From Okeania sp. KiyG1 (GTDB lineage: Bacteria; Cyanobacteriota; Cyanobacteriia; Cyanobacteriales; Microcoleaceae): a stretch of DNA of 64,000 nucleotides. The notes below the pieces were generated by a model that saw only the letters and a program-made list of their open reading frames with translations, was not told the DNA's origin and searched no databases. This document shows positions 51,278-60,718 of the stretch, one piece after another (within the stretch, counting starts at the first letter, position 1; each line of letters begins with the position of its first letter). Position numbers and translations under genes: made by a program. The stretch spans positions 1 to 64,000 of the forward strand of contig NZ_BLZO01000115.1 of assembly GCF_014132355.1 (NCBI RefSeq), written 5' to 3'.

Positions 51278-54200
51278 TTACATATCACAAATTTCTAAAT
51301 CTTCCTTCACCTTGGGATGAGTAATAAAATAATCTTGAAGCCAATCACAAGAACCTTTCAACAAATCATTTAATCCTTTCACGCGCCACAACTGTAAATT
51401 ATTATCCACCAAAGTTGCCACATATTTACCATCCACACTTAAAGCCTTAGCATTCTCAAATTGAGCTAATTGACGTCCAGTAATATCCCAAATTCTTACC
51501 ATTCCATCTTTGCCCATACTAGCCACCTGTTCCCCATCAGCACTAAAAGTCAAATTATTCACACTACCTATATTGCCCTTCAGATCCGCAATTTGATTGC
51601 CCGAAAAATCCCAAATTTTGACTACCCCATTGCTATCTCCCGTCACTATATACTTTCCAGATGGACTAAAAGCCATACTCTCGACCCAACTTGAAAGAAT
51701 TTTTAATTCTGTCACAAGCTGAAAAGAACTATCCCAGATTTTGGCAATACCATCCTCTCCAGCAGTACCAATATATTGCCCGTCTGGACTAAAAACCACA
51801 TCCAACACGCGACCATTATGTCCTTTTAACTCAGCCAACTGTTGACCAGAATTATTCCAGATGCGGGCAACACCATCTTCTCCCACCGTTGCTAAACGTT
51901 GTCCATCTGGACTAAAACCAATTTGCTTTGCTCTCCCCTTTTTACCTTTTAGCTCTATCAACTCTTCTCCTGAAATCTTCCAAATTCTACCCTGACCACT
52001 ATCTCCCGCAGTAGCTAGACGTTGACCATCAGGACTAAAACTCATATCCCCAAACATTCCCAGATATCCATTGAATTGAGCTAAAGGTTTTCCCGAAATA
52101 TCCCAAATACGGGCAGTACCATCAACTGCTGCTGTTGCTAATTTCTGACTGTTAGAACTAAAACTTACTGACCCAAAAATATCGGAGTTTCCCTTGAGTG
52201 TTGCCTCGTGATTATCTTCTAGTTCCCAAGTTCTACCCGTACCATCCTCTCCTAAAGTTAATAGTCGTTGTCCATCAGAACTAAAGTTAACTTCCCAAAC
52301 CCTGCCTTGATGTCCTCTAAGATTGGCTAACAAATTACCATTATTGTTCCAAATTTTCACACTACCGTCACTACCTGCTGTAGCTAAACGTTCACCATCC
52401 GGACTAAAACTTACACTGGTGACAATTCCTTGATGTCCGGGAAGTTTTGATAATACTTGACCTGAAGTATCCCATATCAAGGCTGTTCCATCTTCTCCTG
52501 CTGTAGCCAAACTTTTGCCATCCGGACTAAAGCTGACATTCCAGACCCCGCCTTCACCTCCCTTAAGTTTGGTTAGGAGTTTACCTGAGCTACGTCGCCA
52601 AATCCTAATTGTGCCATCCCATCCTGCAGTGGCTAAACGTTGACCATCTGGACTAAATATTACTTTTTCAACACTACCTTTATGTCCCCTGAGTCTGGCT
52701 AACTGTCTGCCGGATCTATTCCATATTCTCGCGGTCCCATCCCATCCAGCAGTAGCTATATATCTACCATCTGGGCTAAATGTGACATCTAAGATTCGAC
52801 CTCGATGTTTTTTGAGAGTCGCTATTTTCTTGCCTGATATATTCCAAATTCTCGCAGTGCCATCTTCTCCAGCAGTAGCTATATATTTACCGTCAGGACT
52901 GAAAGTAATTTGCCAAATTTGGCCTTTATGGCCTGTTAGTTCTACTTGCTGCTTACCTAGAAAATCCCAGATTCTAACTGTACTATCATCTCCTGCTGTA
53001 GCTAAAATGTTTCCTTCTGGTGAAAATTTAATGTGAGAAACTTTGCCCTGATGTCCTCTTAATTGAGCTACGGACTGACCTGAGTATTTGAGGATTTTGG
53101 CTGTACCATCATTGTTAACTGTGGCGAGTAGTTGGCCATCAGGACTCATGGTAATTTTTTTGACGTTGGGAATTTGATTTTTCTCGTGAATATTATTGAG
53201 GATTTGTTGCAGGGCAAATATGGGACTTGTAGCTGGATAATATTGAAGTGGGCGATCGCCTCCAACTAATTCTTTTAGTTCTTTTCCAGCTTGCATTGCT
53301 GATAGTAATGCTTCTATTTCTGCAATTTCAAATTTTCTTAAAGCACTAATTCCTTTGTGTTCTAGTTTTGTACCTTCTTGTGCTTCTTGAAGTTCATATT
53401 GTGCTTTTTCTAGCTGATATTCTGTTCTTTGAAGTTGATTTTGTGTATCTTGAAAAAGTTTAGTTGCCCAACCAACTACTGTCATTGCTGTTATTGATAC
53501 TATAACTAAACCTGCCACTCCTAGTTTCAGTTTATTCTGTTGATTTGAAGATTTTTTGACTTTTTTCCGAACTACCTGTTTTTTTTGAACTTTATTCTGA
53601 TTTTTTTGTACTGCTATCTCCTGTTGTTTCTGTTGTAATTGAAGCGGAATATTATTGGGATTATTCTGAATTTTCTGTGCTGCTATTTCCCCTAATTCCT
53701 GTTGTGGCTGAACCTGAATTTCATTGGGATTATTATTTTTATTATCTTTTTCTTTTGAGTTTAATACCCCGCCGTCTACAGGGTGTTGAAAATTGGATAG
53801 GGACTCAAACCCCAACAACTTTTTCCTCCCTCCTTTCAAAGGAATGCCTTCTTCCTCCCTACTTTCAAAGGGGGGCAAGGGGGGATAATTTCTTCCTTCT
53901 TCAATGTGATTCTGATTTTTTTGTACTGGTATCTCCTGTTGTTTCTGTTGTGGTTTAATCAAAGCATTACTATTTATTGGATTAATTTCTGTCACTTCAA
54001 TATTAGAAAAATCAGGTACCATTAGAGATATTTTTTCCCGGTCATTTAATTCTAATATTTGAGGATTAGTTTGAGGAGCAAGATTAGTTACTGTTGGTAA
54101 ATATTGTTGTACCCATTCTTGATTGAAAATTTCTGCATATATCGGACTGTATACCTCTAAAAAACCATTATTTATTTTCGCTACACCAGACCTCAATAAC

Positions 54201-55231
54201 TCTTTAATTTCCCATTTATTATTAGCGATCGCATCATTTTTAAATTTTTGATTATCTTGACCAGGTGGTCTTAATCTACCATGTTTTAATAGTTGTTGAT
54301 ATATTTCTAAATGACTTATAGATTTCTGTATATTCTTCAGCAAGAGATTTTGTATTTTGTTGAAATGAATCGGGTAGTCTTGTGAATCCCAGTTTTCGAT
54401 CGCACAAATTGTTACTAAATCTTCTATTAAAGCTATATCATTAGAATTTTCTTCTCCTCTTCTTTCTCCCAGATAGTCAATCGCTATTTGACACAATTTT
54501 TGCATCAAAAATGGTTGTCCGCCTGACCAATATAATATTTTTTCTATAACTTGTAGTGGCTGTTTAACTATCCCTTTAAATGGTTGTGCTAAATGAGCTA
54601 CTTCTTCTTTTTTGAAACTATTAAGTTCAATAAATCTACATCTATCTATTAAATTATCGGGTATAGTTGTCCCCAGCAAAGCAAATGTTAAGCGTTTAAA
54701 CCTTGGATTATTTGTTCTTTCCTCAATACAATAATCAATTAATACCCCTAAACTACTAAAGCCTGAATTAACAACACTATCATCATTAACTTCATCTATA
54801 AAAATTACTATTTTCTCATTTTGAGTATTAACTAACAGTACCTCTTCAATAAAAATAAATAATCTTTCATCCGCAGGTAAATCTGCCATTTCTTCCCACC
54901 ATAATTCCGGGAAATGCCGAGGAAATAAAAAAGTCTTCTCTAAAGTCAAAATTATTTGCTCATACCATTCTTCTAGAGTCAAAAGTTTATTGTTAACTCT
55001 AGTCATATCTAAGGCAATACAGATAATATTTTCTGCTTGCAACAGTTGTATTGTTCTAATTTTTAAACTAGATTTTCCCGTTTGTGGAGAACTTAATACA
55101 TAACAATATTCACCTGCTTTCAAAGCATTAAATAGCTCTTTATCTGCCGAGCGTCTAACATAAGTGGGATGATCTAATGCTAAATAATTACCTACTTGAT
55201 AGCTATATTTTTGATTCTTCTGTATTTTCAT
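51278..55231 (-). CDS. AAA-like/WD40 STAND-type protein, about 15 blades
   Basis: About 1317 residues from the ATG at 55231. The ORF extends to 55357, but those 42 codons are repeat DNA shared with 62705-62760, so the later start is preferred. N-terminal AAA_35-like NTPase: Walker A SSPQTGKSSLKIRT, Walker B KIVIFIDEVNDDS. A long Gln/Asn-rich linker contains QKNQN and QQKQQEI repeats and a translated genomic repeat (53760-53895). Then come a basic segment, a membrane helix (GLVIVSITAMTVVGWATKLF), a coiled coil and 14 full WD40 blades plus a partial one. The C-terminus CDWLQDYFITHPKV resembles that of the protein at 31770-35267. The two are paralogues with identical plan. Role: STAND-type switch, ligand unknown. 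Confidence 0.85.
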   Translation of the reverse strand: MKIQKNQKYSYQVGNYLALDHPTYVRRSADKELFNALKAGEYCYVLSSPQTGKSSLKIRTIQLLQAENIICIALDMTRVNNKLLTLEEWYEQIILTLEKTFLFPRHFPELWWEEMADLPADERLFIFIEEVLLVNTQNEKIVIFIDEVNDDSVVNSGFSSLGVLIDYCIEERTNNPRFKRLTFALLGTTIPDNLIDRCRFIELNSFKKEEVAHLAQPFKGIVKQPLQVIEKILYWSGGQPFLMQKLCQIAIDYLGERRGEENSNDIALIEDLVTICAIENWDSQDYPIHFNKIQNLLLKNIQKSISHLEIYQQLLKHGRLRPPGQDNQKFKNDAIANNKWEIKELLRSGVAKINNGFLEVYSPIYAEIFNQEWVQQYLPTVTNLAPQTNPQILELNDREKISLMVPDFSNIEVTEINPINSNALIKPQQKQQEIPVQKNQNHIEEGRNYPPLPPFESREEEGIPLKGGRKKLLGFESLSNFQHPVDGGVLNSKEKDNKNNNPNEIQVQPQQELGEIAAQKIQNNPNNIPLQLQQKQQEIAVQKNQNKVQKKQVVRKKVKKSSNQQNKLKLGVAGLVIVSITAMTVVGWATKLFQDTQNQLQRTEYQLEKAQYELQEAQEGTKLEHKGISALRKFEIAEIEALLSAMQAGKELKELVGGDRPLQYYPATSPIFALQQILNNIHEKNQIPNVKKITMSPDGQLLATVNNDGTAKILKYSGQSVAQLRGHQGKVSHIKFSPEGNILATAGDDSTVRIWDFLGKQQVELTGHKGQIWQITFSPDGKYIATAGEDGTARIWNISGKKIATLKKHRGRILDVTFSPDGRYIATAGWDGTARIWNRSGRQLARLRGHKGSVEKVIFSPDGQRLATAGWDGTIRIWRRSSGKLLTKLKGGEGGVWNVSFSPDGKSLATAGEDGTALIWDTSGQVLSKLPGHQGIVTSVSFSPDGERLATAGSDGSVKIWNNNGNLLANLRGHQGRVWEVNFSSDGQRLLTLGEDGTGRTWELEDNHEATLKGNSDIFGSVSFSSNSQKLATAAVDGTARIWDISGKPLAQFNGYLGMFGDMSFSPDGQRLATAGDSGQGRIWKISGEELIELKGKKGRAKQIGFSPDGQRLATVGEDGVARIWNNSGQQLAELKGHNGRVLDVVFSPDGQYIGTAGEDGIAKIWDSSFQLVTELKILSSWVESMAFSPSGKYIVTGDSNGVVKIWDFSGNQIADLKGNIGSVNNLTFSADGEQVASMGKDGMVRIWDITGRQLAQFENAKALSVDGKYVATLVDNNLQLWRVKGLNDLLKGSCDWLQDYFITHPKVKEDLEICDM
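53760..53895 (-). repeat. In-frame genomic repeat in the WD40 protein linker
   Basis: The DNA reads CTCCCTCCTTTCAAAGG, CTACTTTCAAAGGGGGG and CAAGGGGGGATAATTTC-like blocks, plus CCCGCCGTCTACAGGG. The vocabulary is that of AAGGGGGA-type intergenic repeats (compare 49740-49820). Translated, it gives NYPPLPPFESREEEGIPLKG, unlike the Gln/Asn-rich surroundings. Confidence 0.6.
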
Positions 55232-55239
55232 ATTTATCA

Positions 55240-55398
55240 AAATAATATGGGTCGCGCAACCCCGCCTTGATTGGCGAAATATTTTTGGAGCGAAGCTCAA
55301 ATCCCCGTTACAAAAATAACTTTTGACTTCTGACTTCGTTAACTTGACTATCCTCACTCTAGCAACTGTATCAAATTTGACATCCTCCCGATGCTCCT
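55240..55398. repeat. Repeat DNA and right end of the TnpB element
   Basis: Contains a dispersed block (CCCCGTTACAAAAATAACTT, TGACTTCTGACTTCGTTAAC) shared with the 3' end of nagA, then TTGACATCCTCCCGATGCTC, the usual right-end hairpin of cyanobacterial IS200/IS605 elements. The guide (omega) RNA of the neighbouring TnpB would be encoded across this end. Confidence 0.6.
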
Positions 55399-56706
55399 CT
55401 ACGAGACAGCGCGGGATTTCCTAGCATCACTGTTAGGGGCTTTCTGTTTCATAGCACCTGCCTTCCGGGATTTACTCCCTTCGGGTCTTACGGTCGCTCC
55501 ACAGACTGACACTGCGAGTCCCGCAGCCTTCTTGGTGGGCGTTCCCTTGCGTCTATCGCCGACGCGGGTTCCCATCCGCAAAATATTTAACGAAGCGTTT
55601 ATGTCCCTGTCATGGTGACTACCACACTCTGGGCAATCCCACTCTCTGATATTTAGAGGTAATTTTTCTACTATATGTCCACAATTAGAGCAACGCTTAG
55701 AACTGGGGAAATATCTGTCAATTTTGATTAATTCCCGTCCATACCATTCAGCTTTGTACTCTAATTGCCTGACTAGCTCTCCCCAGTTGGCATCACTAAT
55801 TGCTCTGGCTAATTTATGGTCTCTTGGTGCGCGTTCCCTTGCGACTGGCGTCGTCGCGGGGTCGCACCGCTTTTTGACCATATTTTTTACTGCCAAATCC
55901 TCAACTACTATTGTTTGGTTTTCTCTGATTAGTTGAGTCGTTAGCTTATGGGTATAGTCAAGCCTTGAATCTTTGATTTTTGCGTGTATCCTAGCTACTT
56001 TCAGCCTGGCTTTTTGATAATTATTTGACCCAAAGGTTTTCCTTGATAGACACTTTTGAGCTAACCTTAATTTTTTGTGTAACTTGTTGAGATTTTTAGG
56101 ATTAGCTATTTTTTTTCCATCACTGGTAGTTACTAAGCTGGTAATTCCTAAGTCAATACCTATCTGTTTATTAACTGGTTTGAGCTTTAAATCTCTAGTG
56201 TCATTGATTCTCACAGAAACTGACCATCTGCTGCTAGGGTCAAGTTTTACTGTTATTGTGGTTGGTATACAGTTTTGTGGTAGTTGCCTACTCCATCTGA
56301 TAGGTAATGGTTCAGCACATTTGGCTAGATAGACTTGACCATCTTTCCACTTGAAGGCTGATTTTGTGAACTCAGCACTACCACCATTACGTTTTTTCTT
56401 GAAGTTAGGATATTTAGTACGCCCACTGAAAAAATTAGAGAAGGCAGTCTGCAAATGTCTCAAACCTTGCTGTAATGGAACACTACTTACTTCTGTAAGA
56501 AAATCTAAATCTTCCTGCTTTTTCCAGTTGGTAAGCATAGCAGAAGTTTGCTTATACCCTAACCGTTCTTGTTTCTCATACCAAGCTTGAGTCCTTGCTG
56601 CTAAAGCTTTGTTGTAGATTAAACGCACACAACCCAATGTTCTCCGTAACAGATTCTCCTGTTCTGGAGTTGGGTAGAACCTAAATTTGTACGCTTTCTC
56701 AACCAT
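55399..56706 (-). CDS. tnpB: TnpB RNA-guided endonuclease homologue, full length
   Basis: 435 residues in one open frame. N-terminus YKFRFYPTPEQENLLRRTLG as in ISDra2-type TnpB. RuvC residues Asp185 (GIDLGI), Glu269 (VVEDLAVKNM) and Asp368 (DRDINAS) are present, with a zinc finger of Cys339, Cys342, Cys358 and Cys361. Two short stretches look like translated GC-rich genomic repeats: about 278-297 (RCDPATTPVARERAP) and about 380-393 (RVGDRRKGTPTKK). The first lies right after the catalytic-Glu strand and may disturb folding. No TnpA lies nearby, so it moves in trans or not at all. The flanks (right end near 55370, left end near 56760-56820) are still recognisable. Confidence 0.88.
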   Translation of the reverse strand: MVEKAYKFRFYPTPEQENLLRRTLGCVRLIYNKALAARTQAWYEKQERLGYKQTSAMLTNWKKQEDLDFLTEVSSVPLQQGLRHLQTAFSNFFSGRTKYPNFKKKRNGGSAEFTKSAFKWKDGQVYLAKCAEPLPIRWSRQLPQNCIPTTITVKLDPSSRWSVSVRINDTRDLKLKPVNKQIGIDLGITSLVTTSDGKKIANPKNLNKLHKKLRLAQKCLSRKTFGSNNYQKARLKVARIHAKIKDSRLDYTHKLTTQLIRENQTIVVEDLAVKNMVKKRCDPATTPVARERAPRDHKLARAISDANWGELVRQLEYKAEWYGRELIKIDRYFPSSKRCSNCGHIVEKLPLNIREWDCPECGSHHDRDINASLNILRMGTRVGDRRKGTPTKKAAGLAVSVCGATVRPEGSKSRKAGAMKQKAPNSDARKSRAVS

Positions 56707-56842
56707 TTACTGCTTGCTAATTTTACTTTCACATTTTAACATATTTTCTGTGAAACCACAACATTGATTGGCATTCCCATAGGACGCTCCCACAGGCCGG
56801 AGAGCATGGGTATAAATCCCAACATTATAGAAAAACCAAAAT
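56707..56842. repeat. Probable left end of the TnpB element and leader of the oxidoreductase gene
   Basis: TTGGCATTCCCATAGGACGC and CTCCCACAGGCCGGAGAGCA form a hairpin-prone end at 56764-56810, similar in layout to the blocks at 5056-5171 and 38797-38880. The next gene starts 30 bases later. Confidence 0.45.
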
Positions 56843-57511
56843 ATGAAAGTATTAATTGTGTATTGGCATCCCGAACCCCAGAGTTTTAATGGTGCAATGT
56901 TTCGTCAAGCTTGTGAAGCTTTAGTAGATGCAGGAAATGAGGTAAAAACTTCAGACTTACATGAAATGAATTTCAATCCTATTTCCAGCAGACAAAATTT
57001 CAAAACTGTCAAAGATCCAAATTATCTCAAACTACAACTTGAGGAAAAATATGCCACTGAAGTGAATAGTTTTGCCGAAGATATCAACTCAGAAATAGAG
57101 AAAATTGAGTGGTGTGACCTAATGATTTGGCAATTTCCGTTGTGGTGGTTTGGTTTACCCGCAGTTTTAAAAGGATGGGTTGACCGTGTATTTGCTATGG
57201 GACGAGTTTATGGCGGCGGTCGAATATATGAAACAGGAGTTTTTCAGGGAAAACGGGCGTTATTGTCGTTGACCACAGGTGGTGGTGAAGATATTTATAT
57301 TAAGGGAGGTTTCAACGGCGATATTAATGGAATTTTACGCCCTATTCATAGAGGAATGTTGCAATTTGTTGGTTTTGATGTATTGGCACCAGAAATTGTA
57401 TATGCACCTGTTCGGATGACTAATGAACAGAGAGTGAAAATATTGGAAAATTATGCTGCACGTCTGAAAGAAATAAGTAAAGAATCTGCCATTAATGTTG
57501 GTACTTATTAA
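56843..57511 (+). CDS. NAD(P)H:quinone oxidoreductase, flavodoxin-like fold
   Basis: 222 residues of the Flavodoxin_2 / NQO1-KefF-MdaB family, FAD- or FMN-binding two-electron reductases of quinones. Seen are the N-terminal strand with MKVLIVYWHPEPQSFNGAM, the flavin-contact region IWQFPLWWFGLPAVLKGWVDRV (about 95-116), AMGRVYGGGRIY and LTTGGGEDIY (about 146-155). All are typical. It is monocistronic, downstream of the TnpB element. The cofactor and electron donor cannot be told from sequence. Confidence 0.87.
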   Translation: MKVLIVYWHPEPQSFNGAMFRQACEALVDAGNEVKTSDLHEMNFNPISSRQNFKTVKDPNYLKLQLEEKYATEVNSFAEDINSEIEKIEWCDLMIWQFPLWWFGLPAVLKGWVDRVFAMGRVYGGGRIYETGVFQGKRALLSLTTGGGEDIYIKGGFNGDINGILRPIHRGMLQFVGFDVLAPEIVYAPVRMTNEQRVKILENYAARLKEISKESAINVGTY

Positions 57512-57839
57512 TATGCTGTAGGTTGGATTAAGCGACAGTAAAACTCAACAAAAAAACTACATTTGTTTAAGCTACGTTCTCTCAATTCAACCTACGGATA
57601 TAACTCAAATAAATATTTTTAAAGATTAGAGATAGGGATAGGTTTTTAGGTATAAAAAAGTTTGGACACTTCAGTTATTAGACCTCTTAAGCAAATTTAA
57701 AATCAAATAAATGATAAGACAAAAATCATAAATTTTTCTTTGCCAGAAGTCTCAAAGTAATTTCTAACTACCTGTCACCTAACATAAAAAAACCTATCTC
57801 TAAAACGTAAGCATTTCCTGCGGAATGCTTACTCTAAAA
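57512..57839. other. Gap with a palindromic repeat
   Basis: Convergent boundary between the oxidoreductase gene and glnB. An imperfect inverted element lies at 57518-57595 (GTAGGTTGGATTAAG ... CTCAATTCAACCTAC). Otherwise nothing is recognised. Confidence 0.5.
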
Positions 57840-58629
<790 letters not shown>

Positions 58630-60468
58630 GTGCAATTACAAACTAAAGTTACCCTAAAACGAGCAACGGGTGCTTTTGCACTAATGGATAGTCTCAAGCG
58701 TCATGGAGTCAAACACATATTTGGCTATCCAGGGGGTGCGATATTACCAATTTACGACGAACTCTACCGTTCAGAAGCTGCAGGAGACCTAGAGCATATT
58801 CTAGTTAGACACGAACAAGGAGCTGCTCATGCCGCCGATGGATATGCCCGTGCCACTGGTAAAGTAGGTGTATGTTTTGCTACATCAGGTCCGGGAGCCA
58901 CAAATTTAGTAACAGGCATAGCCACTGCCCACATGGACTCAATTCCCATGGTAGTAATAACAGGCCAAGTAGGCCGAAAAATGATTGGTACTGATGCCTT
59001 CCAAGAAACAGACATTTATGGCATTACTCTACCAGTTGTTAAACATTCTTATGTTGTCCGAGACCCAAGGGATATGGCCGGAATTATTGCCGAGGCATTC
59101 CATATTGCCAGTACAGGTCGTCCAGGTCCAGTCTTGATTGACATTCCCAAAGATGTAGGTTTGGAAGAATTTGACTACGAACCCGTGGAACCAGGTGCCA
59201 TCAAATTACCTGGATACCGTCCCACTGTCAAAGGCAACCCTCGACAAATTAACCAAGCAGTAAATTTGATGCTAGAGGCACGCCGTCCTCTACTATATAT
59301 AGGTGGTGGTGCCATATCCGCAGATGCTCATGCAGAAATTCAAGAATTAGCAGAACATTTTAATATTCCTGCAACTACTACTTTGATGGGTAAAGGTGCT
59401 TTTAACGAACATCATCCCCTATCAGTAGGAATGTTAGGAATGCATGGCACTGCCTATGCTAATTTTGCTGTGAGTGAGTGTGACTTATTAATTGCTGTTG
59501 GTTCCCGTTTTGATGACCGGGTAACTGGAAAGTTAGACGAATTTGCTTGTCATGCTAAAGTAATTCATATTGATATTGACCCCGCAGAAGTGGGTAAAAA
59601 CCGGATTCCTGAAGTTCCAATTGTTGGGGATGTACGCCAAATTTTGATAGACTTGCTGCGTCGTTGCCGAGAAATAGGAGATTTAGCTAATCCTCATCAA
59701 ACTCAACCTTGGTTAGAAAAGATTAATCGCTGGAAACAAGATTATCCTTTAGTTGCCCCCCAACATTTAGATAGTATTTCACCTCAAGAGGTAATTAACG
59801 AAATTGGCAAAATGGCTCCAGATGCTTACTACACTACTGATGTTGGTCAGCATCAAATGTGGGCTGCTCAATTTCTGAAAAATGGACCTCGGCAATGGAT
59901 CTCTAGTGCTGGTTTAGGGACTATGGGTTATGGGATACCTGCTGCTATGGGGGCGAAGGTGGCACTGCCAAACCGGGAGGTGATTTGTATTGCTGGTGAT
60001 GCGAGTGTTCAAATGAATATTCAGGAGTTGGGGACTCTGGCGCAGTATGGCATTAATGTTAAAACTGTGATTATTAATAATGGTTGGCAGGGTATGGTGC
60101 GTCAATGGCAAGAGGCGTTTTTTGGCGAGCGCTATTCTTCTTCTAATATGGAGGTGGGAATGCCTGATTTTGTGATGTTGGCTCAGGCTTATGGAATTAA
60201 AGGTATGATGGTTTCTAGTCGGGAGGAGCTTAAAGAGGCGATCGCTCAAATGTTGGCTCACGATGGACCTGTGTTGATGGATGCTCATGTGACTAAGGAT
60301 GAGAATTGTTATCCTATGGTAGCCCCTGGTAAGAGTAATGCTCAAATGGTTGGTTTACCTATTCGCAAGCAACTTGAACAAGCTGTGGAGTTCATTACTT
60401 GTAGTAATTGTGGGGCACAAAATAGTGTTACTCATAATTTCTGTTCTGAATGTGGCACTAAATTGTAA
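58630..60468 (+). CDS. ilvB: Acetolactate synthase large subunit with C-terminal zinc ribbon
   Basis: Thiamine-diphosphate enzyme that makes 2-acetolactate or 2-aceto-2-hydroxybutyrate for valine, leucine and isoleucine synthesis. 612 residues from the GTG at 58630, preceded by GAGAGG. The three TPP-family domains are complete: [15 protein letters not shown] with the [15 protein letters not shown] glutamate (activates TPP), central FAD-binding region ([14 protein letters not shown]) and [15 protein letters not shown]...[12 protein letters not shown] (Mg-TPP). The chain continues about 20 residues beyond the usual end as a zinc-ribbon: Cys591, Cys594, Cys605, Cys608 (CSNCGAQ...FCSECGTKL). The regulatory subunit ilvN is not in the window. 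Confidence 0.94.
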   Translation: MQLQTKVTLKRATGAFALMDSLKRHGVKHIFGYPGGAILPIYDELYRSEAAGDLEHILVRHEQGAAHAADGYARATGKVGVCFATSGPGATNLVTGIATAHMDSIPMVVITGQVGRKMIGTDAFQETDIYGITLPVVKHSYVVRDPRDMAGIIAEAFHIASTGRPGPVLIDIPKDVGLEEFDYEPVEPGAIKLPGYRPTVKGNPRQINQAVNLMLEARRPLLYIGGGAISADAHAEIQELAEHFNIPATTTLMGKGAFNEHHPLSVGMLGMHGTAYANFAVSECDLLIAVGSRFDDRVTGKLDEFACHAKVIHIDIDPAEVGKNRIPEVPIVGDVRQILIDLLRRCREIGDLANPHQTQPWLEKINRWKQDYPLVAPQHLDSISPQEVINEIGKMAPDAYYTTDVGQHQMWAAQFLKNGPRQWISSAGLGTMGYGIPAAMGAKVALPNREVICIAGDASVQMNIQELGTLAQYGINVKTVIINNGWQGMVRQWQEAFFGERYSSSNMEVGMPDFVMLAQAYGIKGMMVSSREELKEAIAQMLAHDGPVLMDAHVTKDENCYPMVAPGKSNAQMVGLPIRKQLEQAVEFITCSNCGAQNSVTHNFCSECGTKL

Positions 60469-60718
60469 GTAAGAAGGAAGAGGGAAGAAGGAAGAGGGAA
60501 GAGGGAAGAAGGAAGAGGGAAGAAGGAAGAGGGAAGAAGGAAAAATATTGCTTTGTCTAACAAGGCTTACGCACCAAGCGCCATATCTAGTAGGGGCGAA
60601 TGGCATTCGCCCCCTACAGATAGCGTATTGTCTCAGAATTTGCGTAAGTCCTGTCTAAGTTTTAAAGAAGCAGTCAGCGGTAAACTTTTCCTGCGGAATG
60701 CTGCGCAAACAGCTTTCA
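60469..60718. repeat. Repeat leader of the 120-bp array
   Basis: GAAGAAGGAAGAGG runs (60473-60541), then a MITE with CAAGGCTTACGCA/TGCGTAAGTCCTG ends (60561-60653) that encloses a GTAGGGGCGAATGG palindrome (60590-60616). The array starts about 65 bases after it. Confidence 0.7.

Noticed and set aside
59914-60345. 143-residue minus-strand ORF inside ilvB
   Set aside because: It lies wholly antisense to a conserved catalytic domain, and its composition is biased by the antisense frame.
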